Source of the DNA: CAYFSS01 sp964345975
GTDB taxonomy: Bacteria > Bacillota > Clostridia > Saccharofermentanales > Fastidiosipilaceae
Assembly: GCA_964345975.1 (NCBI GenBank)
Contig: CAYFSS010000010.1
Span: 1 to 61,743, forward strand
Length of the DNA stretch: 61,743 nucleotides
Reading direction: 5' to 3'
Part shown: in pieces, positions 42,684 through 51,333 of the stretch
How positions within the stretch are numbered: the first letter of the stretch is position 1
Layout: each line of letters begins with the position of its first letter
Position numbers and translations under genes: made by a program
Notes under the pieces: model-generated
What the model saw: the letters and a program-made list of their open reading frames with translations, nothing else
The model's database searches: none
What the model was told of the DNA's origin: nothing

Positions 42684-43493
42684 ATGTCCTACATGAACAA
42701 AGACTTCGACCCCGGTAAGTCGGAAAAACCGGAAGAAACGGAAGTTGAACAATCGACGGATTTAGTGGAAGGACCTTCGGAAGATCCACGCTGGGAGAAA
42801 ACGGAGAAACCTGAAGACAGTCCCACAATTCTCGAACGTCTTGCCAATGCCAATACAACAACGCGCGTCACGTTAGCTTTGATCGCCTTGGCGCTCCTAT
42901 TCTTGGTCATGATCGCCATCTGGCGTGCAACGTCACCTTCACCGATTCGCCCGACCTCAATGAATAATACGGCAGAGCTTGTACGGCGCGCTTTGTATGA
43001 AGAAGACTATGACGAATACGTCAAGCTCTTCAAAGACAGTCACCAGAATGCAGTCTTGGAAACAGACTTCCGCGATCTGAGCAACCTCGCAACCGATGGT
43101 GCTTCATCGGCTGAATACAGTATTGTTCGGATGAGCAACGGTCGCCAACTCTTGGTCGCGATGGAACAGAACTATGAGAACGACGAGTACCAAGTTCTCT
43201 ATGTCGTCGAGGTTCCTATGGCGATGAAAGAGCTCTTCACCGATCGCACGCTCAGTCCTGATTCCGGCAAGATGATCCCCGTTCCGGTCGGTGAAATCCC
43301 TGCCACTCAGCCTTCAACGTCAGCGCCTGTGGAAACAACGATCGAAGAGTCTGAACCCGAAGTGACGACGGAGGAAGTAACAACCCCGGCGCCAACGATG
43401 GAAGAGCCGGTTGAGACCGAAGAGCCGACGACAGAGAGAACCACCAGTCGTACAACGACGAGCAGAACCGAGGCCACGGAGGAGGACGAGTAA
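42684..43493 (+). CDS. Single-pass membrane protein with Thr/Glu-rich tail, unknown function
   Basis: The 269-residue protein has an acidic cytoplasmic N-terminus, one transmembrane helix at about residues 55-76 (ALIALALLFLVMIAIW), and an extracytoplasmic domain of about 100 residues (ELVRRALYEEDYDEYVKLF). A Pro/Thr/Glu stalk follows, with TTSRTTTSRTEATEEDE at the end. The membrane-proximal domain resembles a small extracytoplasmic fold but I cannot assign a family. The tail is like those on other envelope proteins in this window. It is probably in one operon with the preceding coiled-coil gene. Confidence 0.75.
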   Translation: MSYMNKDFDPGKSEKPEETEVEQSTDLVEGPSEDPRWEKTEKPEDSPTILERLANANTTTRVTLALIALALLFLVMIAIWRATSPSPIRPTSMNNTAELVRRALYEEDYDEYVKLFKDSHQNAVLETDFRDLSNLATDGASSAEYSIVRMSNGRQLLVAMEQNYENDEYQVLYVVEVPMAMKELFTDRTLSPDSGKMIPVPVGEIPATQPSTSAPVETTIEESEPEVTTEEVTTPAPTMEEPVETEEPTTERTTSRTTTSRTEATEEDE

Positions 43494-43600
43494 GTTTCTC
43501 CCCCACCTAGATGATCCAAGTGGATGGGCAGGTGCTGCGAGTTACGGGATCTGCTCATTCCATCTTCAAGGACAGATGATGTAGAGATGAGGAGTAGAAG

Positions 43601-44815
43601 ATGCGAGAACAGAGTTGGATCGAACCTGAAGCTTCGTTGGAACGAGATGTCACGGCATTTAAGGATCGTTATCATCGCGAAGTCAATGCGGATACCGGAG
43701 AGCTTCGCCCCTTGCGTGTCTTGCTAATCTTCGGAGGCAATTCGCCGGAGCATCTGATTTCTTGTCGTTCTGCTGAGAATGTATACCGTGGTTTGAAAGC
43801 GGCCGGTCATGAAGTCCATATGATGGGGATCAACCGTGACGGTGAATTTTTGCCGTACAAGTCTGATGAGCCTAATCTTAGCGATGGTAGCTGGGAACGT
43901 CAGGCGGAACAGGATCGAGGGAGGATGGAATTTCATGATTTCTCACCTCGTGCTTTCTTCACTCAGGTATGTGACGGTCTTGTCCCTGATGTGATCTTCC
44001 CGGCAGTGCATGGCGTTCACAATGAAGATGGTGTCTTACAGGGTTTTCTGGAGCTGAGCGGCATTCCTTATGTCGGTTCGGGTGTTTTAGGATCAGCGGT
44101 CGGGATGGACAAAGTCATGACGAAGCGCTTGGTTCAGGATACAGGCATTCCACAACTTCCATGGCTTGCAATTAAGCGAGCAGCTTTTGCGAAAGATCCA
44201 GAGATGATGCTGAAGCAGATTCGTCAGCAAGTGGATTTTCCTTGTTTTGTAAAGCCTAACAATGGTGGTTCGTCTCTCGGAACGGCTCGAGCCGATGACG
44301 AAGATTCGCTTCGAGATGCTCTTGAGAATGCATCTCGCTTTGATTCAATCATCTTGGTCGAGAAGTTTATCAAAGCCAGGGAATTGGAAGTCGCTGTTTT
44401 GGGCAATGAGGAACCCTTAGTGTCCGATGTCGGCGAGATCGTGAAAGACGAAGATGTCGTCTATTACGACTATAAGACGAAGTACTTTTCAGCGTCCTCG
44501 TCGCTTGCTATCCCTGCTCCGGTGGAAGGTCGACTTCGCCAACGCATTCGTGATATGGCTCGCATGGTCTGGGATCAAGTGGGTGCGGCGGGGCTTTCGC
44601 GCGTTGATTTCTTCTTCGATACCGAGGCTGAAGAAGTGTACTTCAATGAAATTAACACGTTGCCCGGTTTTACCTCGATCAGTCTCTATCCTCAAGCTTT
44701 CCATAGACTGGGGATTGAGCTCCCACAACTCGTGAACTATCTCCTGGCTCTTGCGCTTGAACGTCAAAGTACGTTGCATCGCAGCCATGCAGCGGAGGAT
44801 GATCGCTTCGCATAG
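43601..44815 (+). CDS. ddl: D-alanine--D-alanine ligase
   Basis: The ATP-grasp enzyme makes D-Ala-D-Ala, the substrate of MurF. Motifs are LLIFGGNSPEHLISCRSA (usually SxEHxVS), FPAVHGVHNEDGVLQGFLE, GSAVGMDKVMTKRL, KPNNGGSSLG, YDYKTKYF and NEINTLPGFTSISLYPQ. At 404 residues it has about 35 extra N-terminal residues before the first strand. The ATG at 43601 follows GAGGAG. Roughly 190 bases to the next gene hold no clear feature. Confidence 0.94.
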   Translation: MREQSWIEPEASLERDVTAFKDRYHREVNADTGELRPLRVLLIFGGNSPEHLISCRSAENVYRGLKAAGHEVHMMGINRDGEFLPYKSDEPNLSDGSWERQAEQDRGRMEFHDFSPRAFFTQVCDGLVPDVIFPAVHGVHNEDGVLQGFLELSGIPYVGSGVLGSAVGMDKVMTKRLVQDTGIPQLPWLAIKRAAFAKDPEMMLKQIRQQVDFPCFVKPNNGGSSLGTARADDEDSLRDALENASRFDSIILVEKFIKARELEVAVLGNEEPLVSDVGEIVKDEDVVYYDYKTKYFSASSSLAIPAPVEGRLRQRIRDMARMVWDQVGAAGLSRVDFFFDTEAEEVYFNEINTLPGFTSISLYPQAFHRLGIELPQLVNYLLALALERQSTLHRSHAAEDDRFA

Positions 44816-45004
44816 GTCAAGCTAAACCCTTCTTATTCATCGCCATATCTCCTGCTAGGACACAACATTCGTGCGACTTAAGCAGGATAATGACCTTGCC
44901 TAGGTGCAAATACCACACAAAAGCCCTCAGCACTCTCTGTCAAATCCAGACCTGAAGAACGATGTCCACGAACGATGAAGGAGCCCATTTTGAAGGAACT
45001 GTCG

Positions 45005-45433
45005 ATGTACCGCGTCAATTTGAGCTTACGCACTCAGCAGCAAATGGGCGATGAGCTTCCTGAAGTCATCGACCAACAATTCGAGGCTTGGCTACGCCCT
45101 GTGTCTGATGGTGTGATTCTCTACTATGATGAGAATCTGACGGAGGATGGACAAACGACGAACGCTGAGCTCCATATTTCAGCGGACAGAGTTGTCTTGA
45201 AGCGCACCGGAGGACAAGTCATGGAGATGCGCTTTAAACTCGGTGAGCCTTATGACCTGCTGTACGATACCCCCTACGGACAATTTCCTTTGAAGATCAA
45301 TACACGGCAAATTATCTTGACGGAACTCGTTCTTCCGGAAGGCTCATGTAATTTGAACTATGAGTTGGCTTTTGAAGGGCAACCCATGCTAAACCATCAA
45401 CTGGATGTGACGTGGCTAATGCCGGAGCTGTGA
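45005..45433 (+). CDS. DUF1934 family protein (YwiB-like, lipocalin-type barrel)
   Basis: The 142-residue soluble protein is built mainly of beta strands and matches the DUF1934/YwiB pattern. The signature-like strands are GVILYYDENLT, VVLKRTGGQVMEMRF and TPYGQFPLKINTRQI. The function of the family is not known. ATG 45005 is chosen because GAAGGA (44992-44997) is 7 bases upstream; an in-frame ATG at 44975 would add 10 residues but has no ribosome site. It lies 29 bases before the DUF177 gene. Confidence 0.75.
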   Translation: MYRVNLSLRTQQQMGDELPEVIDQQFEAWLRPVSDGVILYYDENLTEDGQTTNAELHISADRVVLKRTGGQVMEMRFKLGEPYDLLYDTPYGQFPLKINTRQIILTELVLPEGSCNLNYELAFEGQPMLNHQLDVTWLMPEL

Positions 45434-45462
45434 AATGTCGGAGACCGTGAGAGGAGAAGCTC

Positions 45463-46176
45463 ATGATTAATGTCGATAAACTCTTTCAAAAAAGTGCAGC
45501 CGGAATTGAATTCGAACGAACGTTTGATCCGCCGGTCGAAGCTGAAGCCTCAGCTGAACATGCGCTTTGGACTCAAGATGATCTGAACTTTGATAGCCCC
45601 TGGTCCGTTAAGGGTGAAGTGTTCTTGACCGAGAGTGAAGACTTGCTTCTGATCGGTTCTTTAGATTTCGAGATGATGCGATCTTGTGCTCGCTGCTTGC
45701 AGGACGTAAAGCGCAAAGAACATATGCCGCTTGCGATTGCCTTTCGCGATCCGAGAAGAAACCCTCTGCGAGATGAAACCTTGGATACCGGTACGTTCGA
45801 AGGACTCCAAGAATGGGTTTCGCTTAGTGATCTTTACCCCTCGGGCATCTTTCCCCGCAGCCTTCAGATGAACCCGGAATTCCTCCTGAACGACTATCCT
45901 GTCTATCTATGGATTCATCGTGACCTGGATATCAAGCCGGCACTAAGAGAACAAGTCCTGATTCACCAAGAACAGCGTGTGTATTGCGAAGAAAATTGTC
46001 CCGGGCTTTGTCCGATCTGCGGCTTGCGTCGCGACGATGAAAATTGTCATTGTGATCCTCAAACAACCCCAACTCTTTATCCGGCTAAAGAAGCAAGCGA
46101 TGCTCCGGTACAGTATCCTTTCGCCGGCTTGGCAGAACTTCTTGATGGGGGAGATGCAGAAAACAATAAAGAATAG
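45463..46176 (+). CDS. DUF177 (YceD-like) protein with C-terminal zinc-ribbon-like Cys pairs
   Basis: The 237-residue protein has the DUF177 features: a central CARCLQDVKR and a C-terminal CEENCPGLCPICGLRRDDENCHC with several Cys that could bind zinc. Family members are linked to 23S rRNA/large-subunit metabolism and are nearly always followed directly by rpmF (ribosomal protein L32). Here rpmF lies 9 kb downstream, beyond an accessory block. The ATG at 45463 follows GAGGAG. Confidence 0.85.
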   Translation: MINVDKLFQKSAAGIEFERTFDPPVEAEASAEHALWTQDDLNFDSPWSVKGEVFLTESEDLLLIGSLDFEMMRSCARCLQDVKRKEHMPLAIAFRDPRRNPLRDETLDTGTFEGLQEWVSLSDLYPSGIFPRSLQMNPEFLLNDYPVYLWIHRDLDIKPALREQVLIHQEQRVYCEENCPGLCPICGLRRDDENCHCDPQTTPTLYPAKEASDAPVQYPFAGLAELLDGGDAENNKE

Positions 46177-46255
46177 ACTTGCGGGAACATTCTTAACGCA
46201 AAGAGAGTTGCTTTCCTTAGTTTCATGTAATTTCAACTTTGGAAAGTTATGGATC

Positions 46256-46264
46256 TGTTATAAT
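46256..46264 (+). promoter_or_regulatory. Extended -10 promoter of the SGNH hydrolase gene
   Basis: TGTTATAAT gives the TGn extension plus a perfect TATAAT (46259-46264). A partial -35 (TTGGAA) is too close at 14 bases, so the extended -10 probably carries recognition. Transcription would start near 46271, 150 bases before the gene. Confidence 0.6.
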
Positions 46265-46300
46265 TTCGGGGTAATGCGACCTTTCACTCTATGAATTGCA

Positions 46301-46362
46301 CGATGCTTGAAAGGTTAGACGAAGAGTCGTCAAAGTCAAGCATCGAATCCGAATGATGACTC
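46301..46362 (+). promoter_or_regulatory. Leader with two interleaved inverted repeats
   Basis: CGATGCTTGA (46301-46310) is a perfect complement of TCAAGCATCG (46336-46345). GAGTCGTC (46324-46331) pairs with GATGACTC (46355-46362) with one wobble. The arms alternate A-B-A'-B', so the hairpins exclude each other or form a pseudoknot, as in switching RNA leaders. A ligand or regulator is not known. Confidence 0.5.
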
Positions 46363-46420
46363 TCTTTGATGAGGATCGCTTATAACCCTCAAATATAAAA
46401 GCATGAAATGGAGGTGTGCG

Positions 46421-47200
46421 ATGGATCTATCTCGAGCATTACCCAAGAATTGGCTGGTTATCGGTGACTCGGTCACCAAAGGCATAATCCTCACAGACGA
46501 TGGTCGATATGAAACGAGTGACAAGAATTTCATGCAAATTGTCGCAGATAAACTTGACGGTAAAGTTCGTAATATCTCAATCTTCGGCGCTACGGTACAG
46601 AAGGGTCTACAACGCTTTCATCGACTTCGGAAGAATCTTCCAACGGAAGGCTTGGCCTTCATCGAGTTTGGCGGCAACGACTGTGACTTCCTCTGGTCTG
46701 ATGTCGGGGATGATCCGTCGTATCCCCACGAACCAAATCTAACAATTCAACGTTTCCGTGAGACGTACCAAGAGCTGATCTTGGAGATCAAGGAACATGG
46801 TCTAGTCCCTATTCTGCTCAGCCTACCACCCCTCGATGCGGAGCGTTATTTCAATGCCTTCACGAATGGCTTCGACCAACTCAAGAAAGCGAAAATTCTC
46901 GAGTGGCTTGGGGGCTCAGTCGATGCAATCTATCGTTGGCACGAAGCGTATAACGACATCATCCCGGAATTAGCACACGAAACCGGCGCGACCTACATCG
47001 ATATTCGTCAACCATTCCTGCTCTCACGCAATCCCGACAGGTTTATTTGCGAAGATGGTATCCATCCCAATCTTAAAGGTCACGAACTCATCGCCGAGAC
47101 CCTCAAGGAATCGATGACCAATCGCTACGAAGCCATCCTCAAAAGAGCCAACCGACTTGGCCAACGCTTCATGCCCTGGTTCCCCGGGTCAAATGACTAA
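46421..47200 (+). CDS. SGNH/GDSL hydrolase (probable esterase)
   Basis: This 259-residue cytosolic protein has all SGNH blocks: GDSVTKG with nucleophile Ser17, GGND at residues 84-87, and DGIHPN with Asp212 and His215. No signal peptide is visible. Such enzymes remove acyl groups, often acetyl, from carbohydrates. The downstream family-5 ABC importer could supply the substrate, so an intracellular carbohydrate deacetylase is a reasonable inference. ATG 46421 is supported by GGAGG at 46410-46414; an upstream in-frame ATG at 46403 precedes that ribosome site. Confidence 0.85.
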   Translation: MDLSRALPKNWLVIGDSVTKGIILTDDGRYETSDKNFMQIVADKLDGKVRNISIFGATVQKGLQRFHRLRKNLPTEGLAFIEFGGNDCDFLWSDVGDDPSYPHEPNLTIQRFRETYQELILEIKEHGLVPILLSLPPLDAERYFNAFTNGFDQLKKAKILEWLGGSVDAIYRWHEAYNDIIPELAHETGATYIDIRQPFLLSRNPDRFICEDGIHPNLKGHELIAETLKESMTNRYEAILKRANRLGQRFMPWFPGSND

Positions 47201-47254
47201 TAAGATCATATTAAACACTGGTATTCGATAAAATTCTGCGCAAATTTACGTAAT

Positions 47255-47310
47255 CGCCTTCTCCTGAATGATGCACAAGCATTCTTCGAAGAAGGCGTTG
47301 TTTTGTTCGA
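47255..47310 (+). terminator. Terminator after the SGNH hydrolase gene
   Basis: CGCCTTCT (47255-47262) pairs with AGAAGGCG (47290-47297), with partial inner pairing, followed by TTGTTTTGTT. Confidence 0.65.
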
Positions 47311-47373
47311 GTAGACCCCCACGTAAAGGTAAGAAAACGAAATCAAAATTAGCCTGTGGAAACTTTGTACCGG

Positions 47374-47402
47374 TTGACATCGCTCTAGTTCCCGAGTAAA
47401 TT
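47374..47402 (+). promoter_or_regulatory. Promoter of the family-5 ABC transporter operon
   Basis: TTGACA (47374-47379, perfect) and TAAATT (47397-47402) are separated by 17 bases, about 57 bases before the binding-protein start. Confidence 0.75.
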
Positions 47403-47458
47403 ATGAAGTGAAAGTAGGGAAAAGAACCAAACAAATTCACTACTGAAAGGAATTCATT

Positions 47459-49363
47459 ATGCAAAAGAAGAACGTACTAAGCCTGTTACTGGCTTTGGCT
47501 TTCATATTATCGGGATTCTTAGCGGCAACACCTGTTCTCGCTGAAGAAATGACCGAAGTTGGAACGCCAAGAAACGAAACTCTCATCGTCGAGATGCAGA
47601 GCCCAACAGATACTCCCGGCCAATTCAATCCATACATGATGGGTACTCAAATGGGTACCGGTATCCACCAGCTTATGATGTCTCACCTCTGGGAAATGGA
47701 CACAGTCTCGGGTAATCAGTTTGGTGAAGTCGCTGCTGGTATGCCGGAATCCAATGAAGATTTCACTGAGCATATCGTCAAGATTCGTGAAGGTATTAAA
47801 TGGTCAGACGGTGAAGATCTCACGGCTGAAGACGTCGTTTATACCATGAACATGATCATGACGACCGACGGCATTGGCCAGAAAGACTATTATAATCAGG
47901 TGTTTGATAGCATCACACTTGAAGATGATTACACTGTTAAAATTGTGACCAAGGAATCCTTCCCACGTCTCGCTCAGAAATTTGGTGTCACCATTTGGGG
48001 TAACGACCTCCGCATCGTTCCGGAACATATCTATGGTCAACTCGATGACGTCACAATGTACAAAGATGAAGCACCTGTTGTCGCCGGTCCTTATACCGTA
48101 AGTGCCTATGACGACCTTGGTCGCTGGATTCTCTATGAACTCCGCGAAGACTGGGAAAGCAGCACCATCGGTGTTATCAATGGTAAAGAACCACAAGCTA
48201 AATACGTTTGGTTCCGTTCCCTTGGTGACGACACAACCCGTCAGGCTAGCTTGATCAATAACGAAGTCGATATTCTCGTTGAAGTTACCCCTGAAATGCT
48301 CACCTATATGGCAGAGCAGAACGAGAACATCCAGGCTTGGTACGAGGGCTTCCCGTACGCTACCAGTGACGATCCTTGTTCCAAGGGTTTAACTTTCTCA
48401 CAGGGACAGGGTGCACCTTACGACAACCCTGATTTCCGTTGGGGCATTACGCTGGCAATGAATTTCGATGAGATATCGATGAACATCTTCGACGGTATCG
48501 GCCGTTCGTCACCGCTTCCAATGGTCGTAGCAACCACCGCCATGATGGATGTTTACTACGAACCGCTGCTCGATTGGCTCATTGAACTAGAGCTCGATCT
48601 CGGTGATGGCACGACTGTGAAGGTCTTCGATCCGGATTACAAGTATCGTATGGCTGAAACCCACCGTGAAATGGGCTATGACATTCCGGAAGATGAAGAA
48701 ATCTTGACTGACATGTACGGTATCGGTTCTTGGCGCTACGATCCTGAAGCTGCAACCAAACTTCTTGAAAAAGCCGGTCTCGAAAAACGCGATGATGGCT
48801 GGTACTTCGAAGACGAGCCTTTCACCATCAGCATGACCTATATAGCTGACACCGAAGCTCAAGCAGGTCGTGGTACGACTGCAGCGTATGACCAATTGAC
48901 CAAGTTCGGTCTCAACGCAACCATCGCTTCTGAATCAAGCGCAACCTGGAGCACCAATGGTGGAACAGGTAATTACGAACTCGCCGGTTACTGGCCAACC
49001 TGTAGCATCACTGCAGATATCTATTCACAGATCAATGGCTGGGATAATGAACTCATTGCCCCGTTCGGCGAAATTGGTGCCGGACAAGGCGCTCGCTGGG
49101 ATAACGATGAAGCTTCTGAGCTCATTCGTCAGCTTGCCGTAACGGATCCTACTTCAGACGAAGCGATTGAAATTGCTACGGAATACATCAAAGTATCAAC
49201 CTTAGACATGCCCTTTATCGGCTTCCACTCAGGCATTAAATTCGTACCTACGAATACAACCGTCTGGACCAACTACCCAAGTGCCGACAATCCTTATAAC
49301 GGCCCATGGTGGTGGTGGAGCTGCTTCAAGTACATCGTACAAGAGGTCACGCTTGCTGAGTAA
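47459..49363 (+). CDS. ABC transporter substrate-binding protein, family 5 (peptide/oligosaccharide)
   Basis: The 634-residue secreted solute-binding protein has a signal peptide of about 28 residues ending ATPVLA-EE, a type I site. No lipobox Cys is present, which is unusual for a Gram-positive binding protein. The SBP_bac_5 domain covers the rest, with IREGIKWSDGEDLTAEDVVY and VPEHIYG. A Trp cluster near the C-terminus (GPWWWWS) may line a sugar-binding cleft. It heads an operon with two permeases and two ATPases. Family-5 proteins bind peptides or oligosaccharides; the SGNH hydrolase next door favours a glycan, but this is inference. Confidence 0.9.
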   Translation: MQKKNVLSLLLALAFILSGFLAATPVLAEEMTEVGTPRNETLIVEMQSPTDTPGQFNPYMMGTQMGTGIHQLMMSHLWEMDTVSGNQFGEVAAGMPESNEDFTEHIVKIREGIKWSDGEDLTAEDVVYTMNMIMTTDGIGQKDYYNQVFDSITLEDDYTVKIVTKESFPRLAQKFGVTIWGNDLRIVPEHIYGQLDDVTMYKDEAPVVAGPYTVSAYDDLGRWILYELREDWESSTIGVINGKEPQAKYVWFRSLGDDTTRQASLINNEVDILVEVTPEMLTYMAEQNENIQAWYEGFPYATSDDPCSKGLTFSQGQGAPYDNPDFRWGITLAMNFDEISMNIFDGIGRSSPLPMVVATTAMMDVYYEPLLDWLIELELDLGDGTTVKVFDPDYKYRMAETHREMGYDIPEDEEILTDMYGIGSWRYDPEAATKLLEKAGLEKRDDGWYFEDEPFTISMTYIADTEAQAGRGTTAAYDQLTKFGLNATIASESSATWSTNGGTGNYELAGYWPTCSITADIYSQINGWDNELIAPFGEIGAGQGARWDNDEASELIRQLAVTDPTSDEAIEIATEYIKVSTLDMPFIGFHSGIKFVPTNTTVWTNYPSADNPYNGPWWWWSCFKYIVQEVTLAE

Positions 49364-49411
49364 ACTGTCTCAATGATGCAAGGAGCTGAGTTTATTTAGC
49401 ATCCTTGACGG

Positions 49412-49443
49412 GCGGCCCGAGTTCGGTTTGCGAACAGGGTCGC
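49412..49443 (+). terminator. Intercistronic hairpin after the binding-protein gene
   Basis: GCGGCCC (49412-49418) pairs with GGGTCGC (49437-49443), with an inner GTTCG/CGAAC stem. A short pyrimidine run (TCTCTTTC) follows. Such structures usually allow partial read-through and protect the abundant binding-protein message. Confidence 0.55.
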
Positions 49444-49483
49444 TCTCTTTCATAGCTACTAGAGACATAGAAAGGTAGTCATT

Positions 49484-50482
49484 GTGAATTTTGGCAAATA
49501 CTTCGTACGACGCCTCATCACCTGCTTATTGACGATATTGATAGGTGTGACCTTCGTATTTTTCATCCCGAGAATGTTCCCTTCCGACCCCGTAGAGAAC
49601 ATGATTGGCCAGATCACGGCTCGTTCAGGGAGCATGGATCCGGAACAGATGGAAGCACTTCGCAGTTCGCTACGAATGCAATTTGGTTTGGATGGCAGTC
49701 TCTGGGATCAGTACAGGACGTATATAACGAAAGGGCTCTTTCAGCTTGACTTCGGTCCTTCCTTGATGAGTTATCCAACCCCTGTGAGAGAGATTGTTGG
49801 ACGCAATCTTCCATATACCGTTGGCCTCACACTCTTTACTACGTTCGTCGCTTGGTTCTTCGGTAACATCATCGGATTATTGGCGGGTTTCAGACAAAAC
49901 AAGCGAAGTTCCAAGATTCTTGAGGCTTTTGCAATCTTCATTTACCCGATACCTTATTTTATTCTCGCCCTGGTTATGCAGATCTTCTTCTCCTATATCT
50001 TAAAGTGGTTTCCTTTACTAAGTACCATCAACACAACCGGGACGACGCAGCAATACATATCGAGTCTTCTCAGAGCCAGTATCTTACCGGCTGCTTCACT
50101 CCTCCTCTCCGGGATGGGGTGGTGGATCATCTCGATGAAGTCTCTATCCTCGACGACGACGGAAGAAGACCATGTTCAATTTGCCCGCTATCGTGGTTTG
50201 CCTGAAGCCACCGTCGGCAATAAATACGTCTTCCGAAATTCAATCCTGCCTCAGATCACAGCTCTTGGTATGAGTCTTGGCGGAGCTTTCAACGGTTCGA
50301 TCATGACGGAGATTATCTTCGGCTATCCGGGGATCGGCTCCATAGTTCAGAAGGCAATTCTTCAATCGGACTACAACATGATTATGGGGACCATCACGAT
50401 CTCCATCGTTGCAGTTGCTGTCGCGACCTTTATCGTCGACCTCATTAATCCGCTCATTGATCCACGGATTCGCTATACATAA
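49484..50482 (+). CDS. ABC transporter permease (DppB/OppB type)
   Basis: This 332-residue inner-membrane permease begins YFVRRLITCLLTILIGVTFVFF, the standard first helix of the DppB class. Six hydrophobic segments and the binding-protein-dependent transport loop (YRGLPEATVGNKYVFRNSILP) are present, ending VDLINPLIDPRIRY. The start is GTG or a nearby codon at 49484 after AAAGGTAG. It pairs with the DppC-type permease 11 bases downstream. Confidence 0.92.
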   Translation: MNFGKYFVRRLITCLLTILIGVTFVFFIPRMFPSDPVENMIGQITARSGSMDPEQMEALRSSLRMQFGLDGSLWDQYRTYITKGLFQLDFGPSLMSYPTPVREIVGRNLPYTVGLTLFTTFVAWFFGNIIGLLAGFRQNKRSSKILEAFAIFIYPIPYFILALVMQIFFSYILKWFPLLSTINTTGTTQQYISSLLRASILPAASLLLSGMGWWIISMKSLSSTTTEEDHVQFARYRGLPEATVGNKYVFRNSILPQITALGMSLGGAFNGSIMTEIIFGYPGIGSIVQKAILQSDYNMIMGTITISIVAVAVATFIVDLINPLIDPRIRYT

Positions 50483-50493
50483 GGAGGTCACAG

Positions 50494-51333
50494 ATGCGAT
50501 TATTTTTTAAAAATGCAAATGCTCGGCTTCTCTGGGGATTGGGACTTACAGCCTTTTTCGCCTTCCTGGGATTTGTTGTTTATCTCTTCCCTCATGAGAA
50601 TCCGTTTACGTATAACACCTATCCGAGGCAGCTCCCTCCATCCTGGGATCATCTCCTCGGTACAACAAGCTTGGGTCAAGATATTTTCTGGCTCCTCATT
50701 GAGGGGATCCATAATTCATTGGTCATCGGTTTGTTGGTAGCCCTGATCGGTACTGTCGTTGGCGTCTTGGTAGGATTGATGTCCGGTTTCGCCGGCGGGA
50801 TCGTCGACCGAATCCTCATGCTGATCACGGATACCTTCGTGGTTATTCCATCACTCCCGATCTTGATCCTTATGACAGCTCTCATGAAGGGAACCATGAC
50901 GACCTATGCGATGGCCTTTGTTCTCGCACTCTTTGCCTGGGCTTGGCCAAGCAGACAGGTTAGATCTCAAGCTCTAAGTCTGAAAGAAAGAGACTTCATC
51001 AATACGGCACGGTTCTCAGGTGAAGGAGCTTGGCAGATCGTCGTCACCGAAATACTACCGTATGTCCTCTCTTGGTCATTATCGAACTTCATGAATGCAA
51101 CCCTTGCTGCGATTGCCTCCGAGTCGAGTCTAGCGGTCCTCGGTCTATCACCGGCTAACCTCATAAGCTTGGGGAATATCATCAATTGGGCAAGACAGAG
51201 AAATGCAATCTTTACCCAACAATGGTACTGGATCGGTAGTCCGATCGTCACGACGGTCATTTTGTTCGTTGGTCTCTTCCTCCTCATCACCGGTTATAAC
51301 GACTACACGGCGAAGCAAAGAGGGAGGCTCTAA
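50494..51333 (+). CDS. ABC transporter permease (DppC/OppC type)
   Basis: The 279-residue second permease has the family entry HLLGTTSLGQDIFW (usually H.LGTD..GRD) and the C-terminal EAA-type loop (INTARFSGEGAWQIVVTEILP). Six hydrophobic segments are visible. GGAGG lies before the ATG. Its stop overlaps the ATPase start (TAATG). Confidence 0.92.
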   Translation: MRLFFKNANARLLWGLGLTAFFAFLGFVVYLFPHENPFTYNTYPRQLPPSWDHLLGTTSLGQDIFWLLIEGIHNSLVIGLLVALIGTVVGVLVGLMSGFAGGIVDRILMLITDTFVVIPSLPILILMTALMKGTMTTYAMAFVLALFAWAWPSRQVRSQALSLKERDFINTARFSGEGAWQIVVTEILPYVLSWSLSNFMNATLAAIASESSLAVLGLSPANLISLGNIINWARQRNAIFTQQWYWIGSPIVTTVILFVGLFLLITGYNDYTAKQRGRL

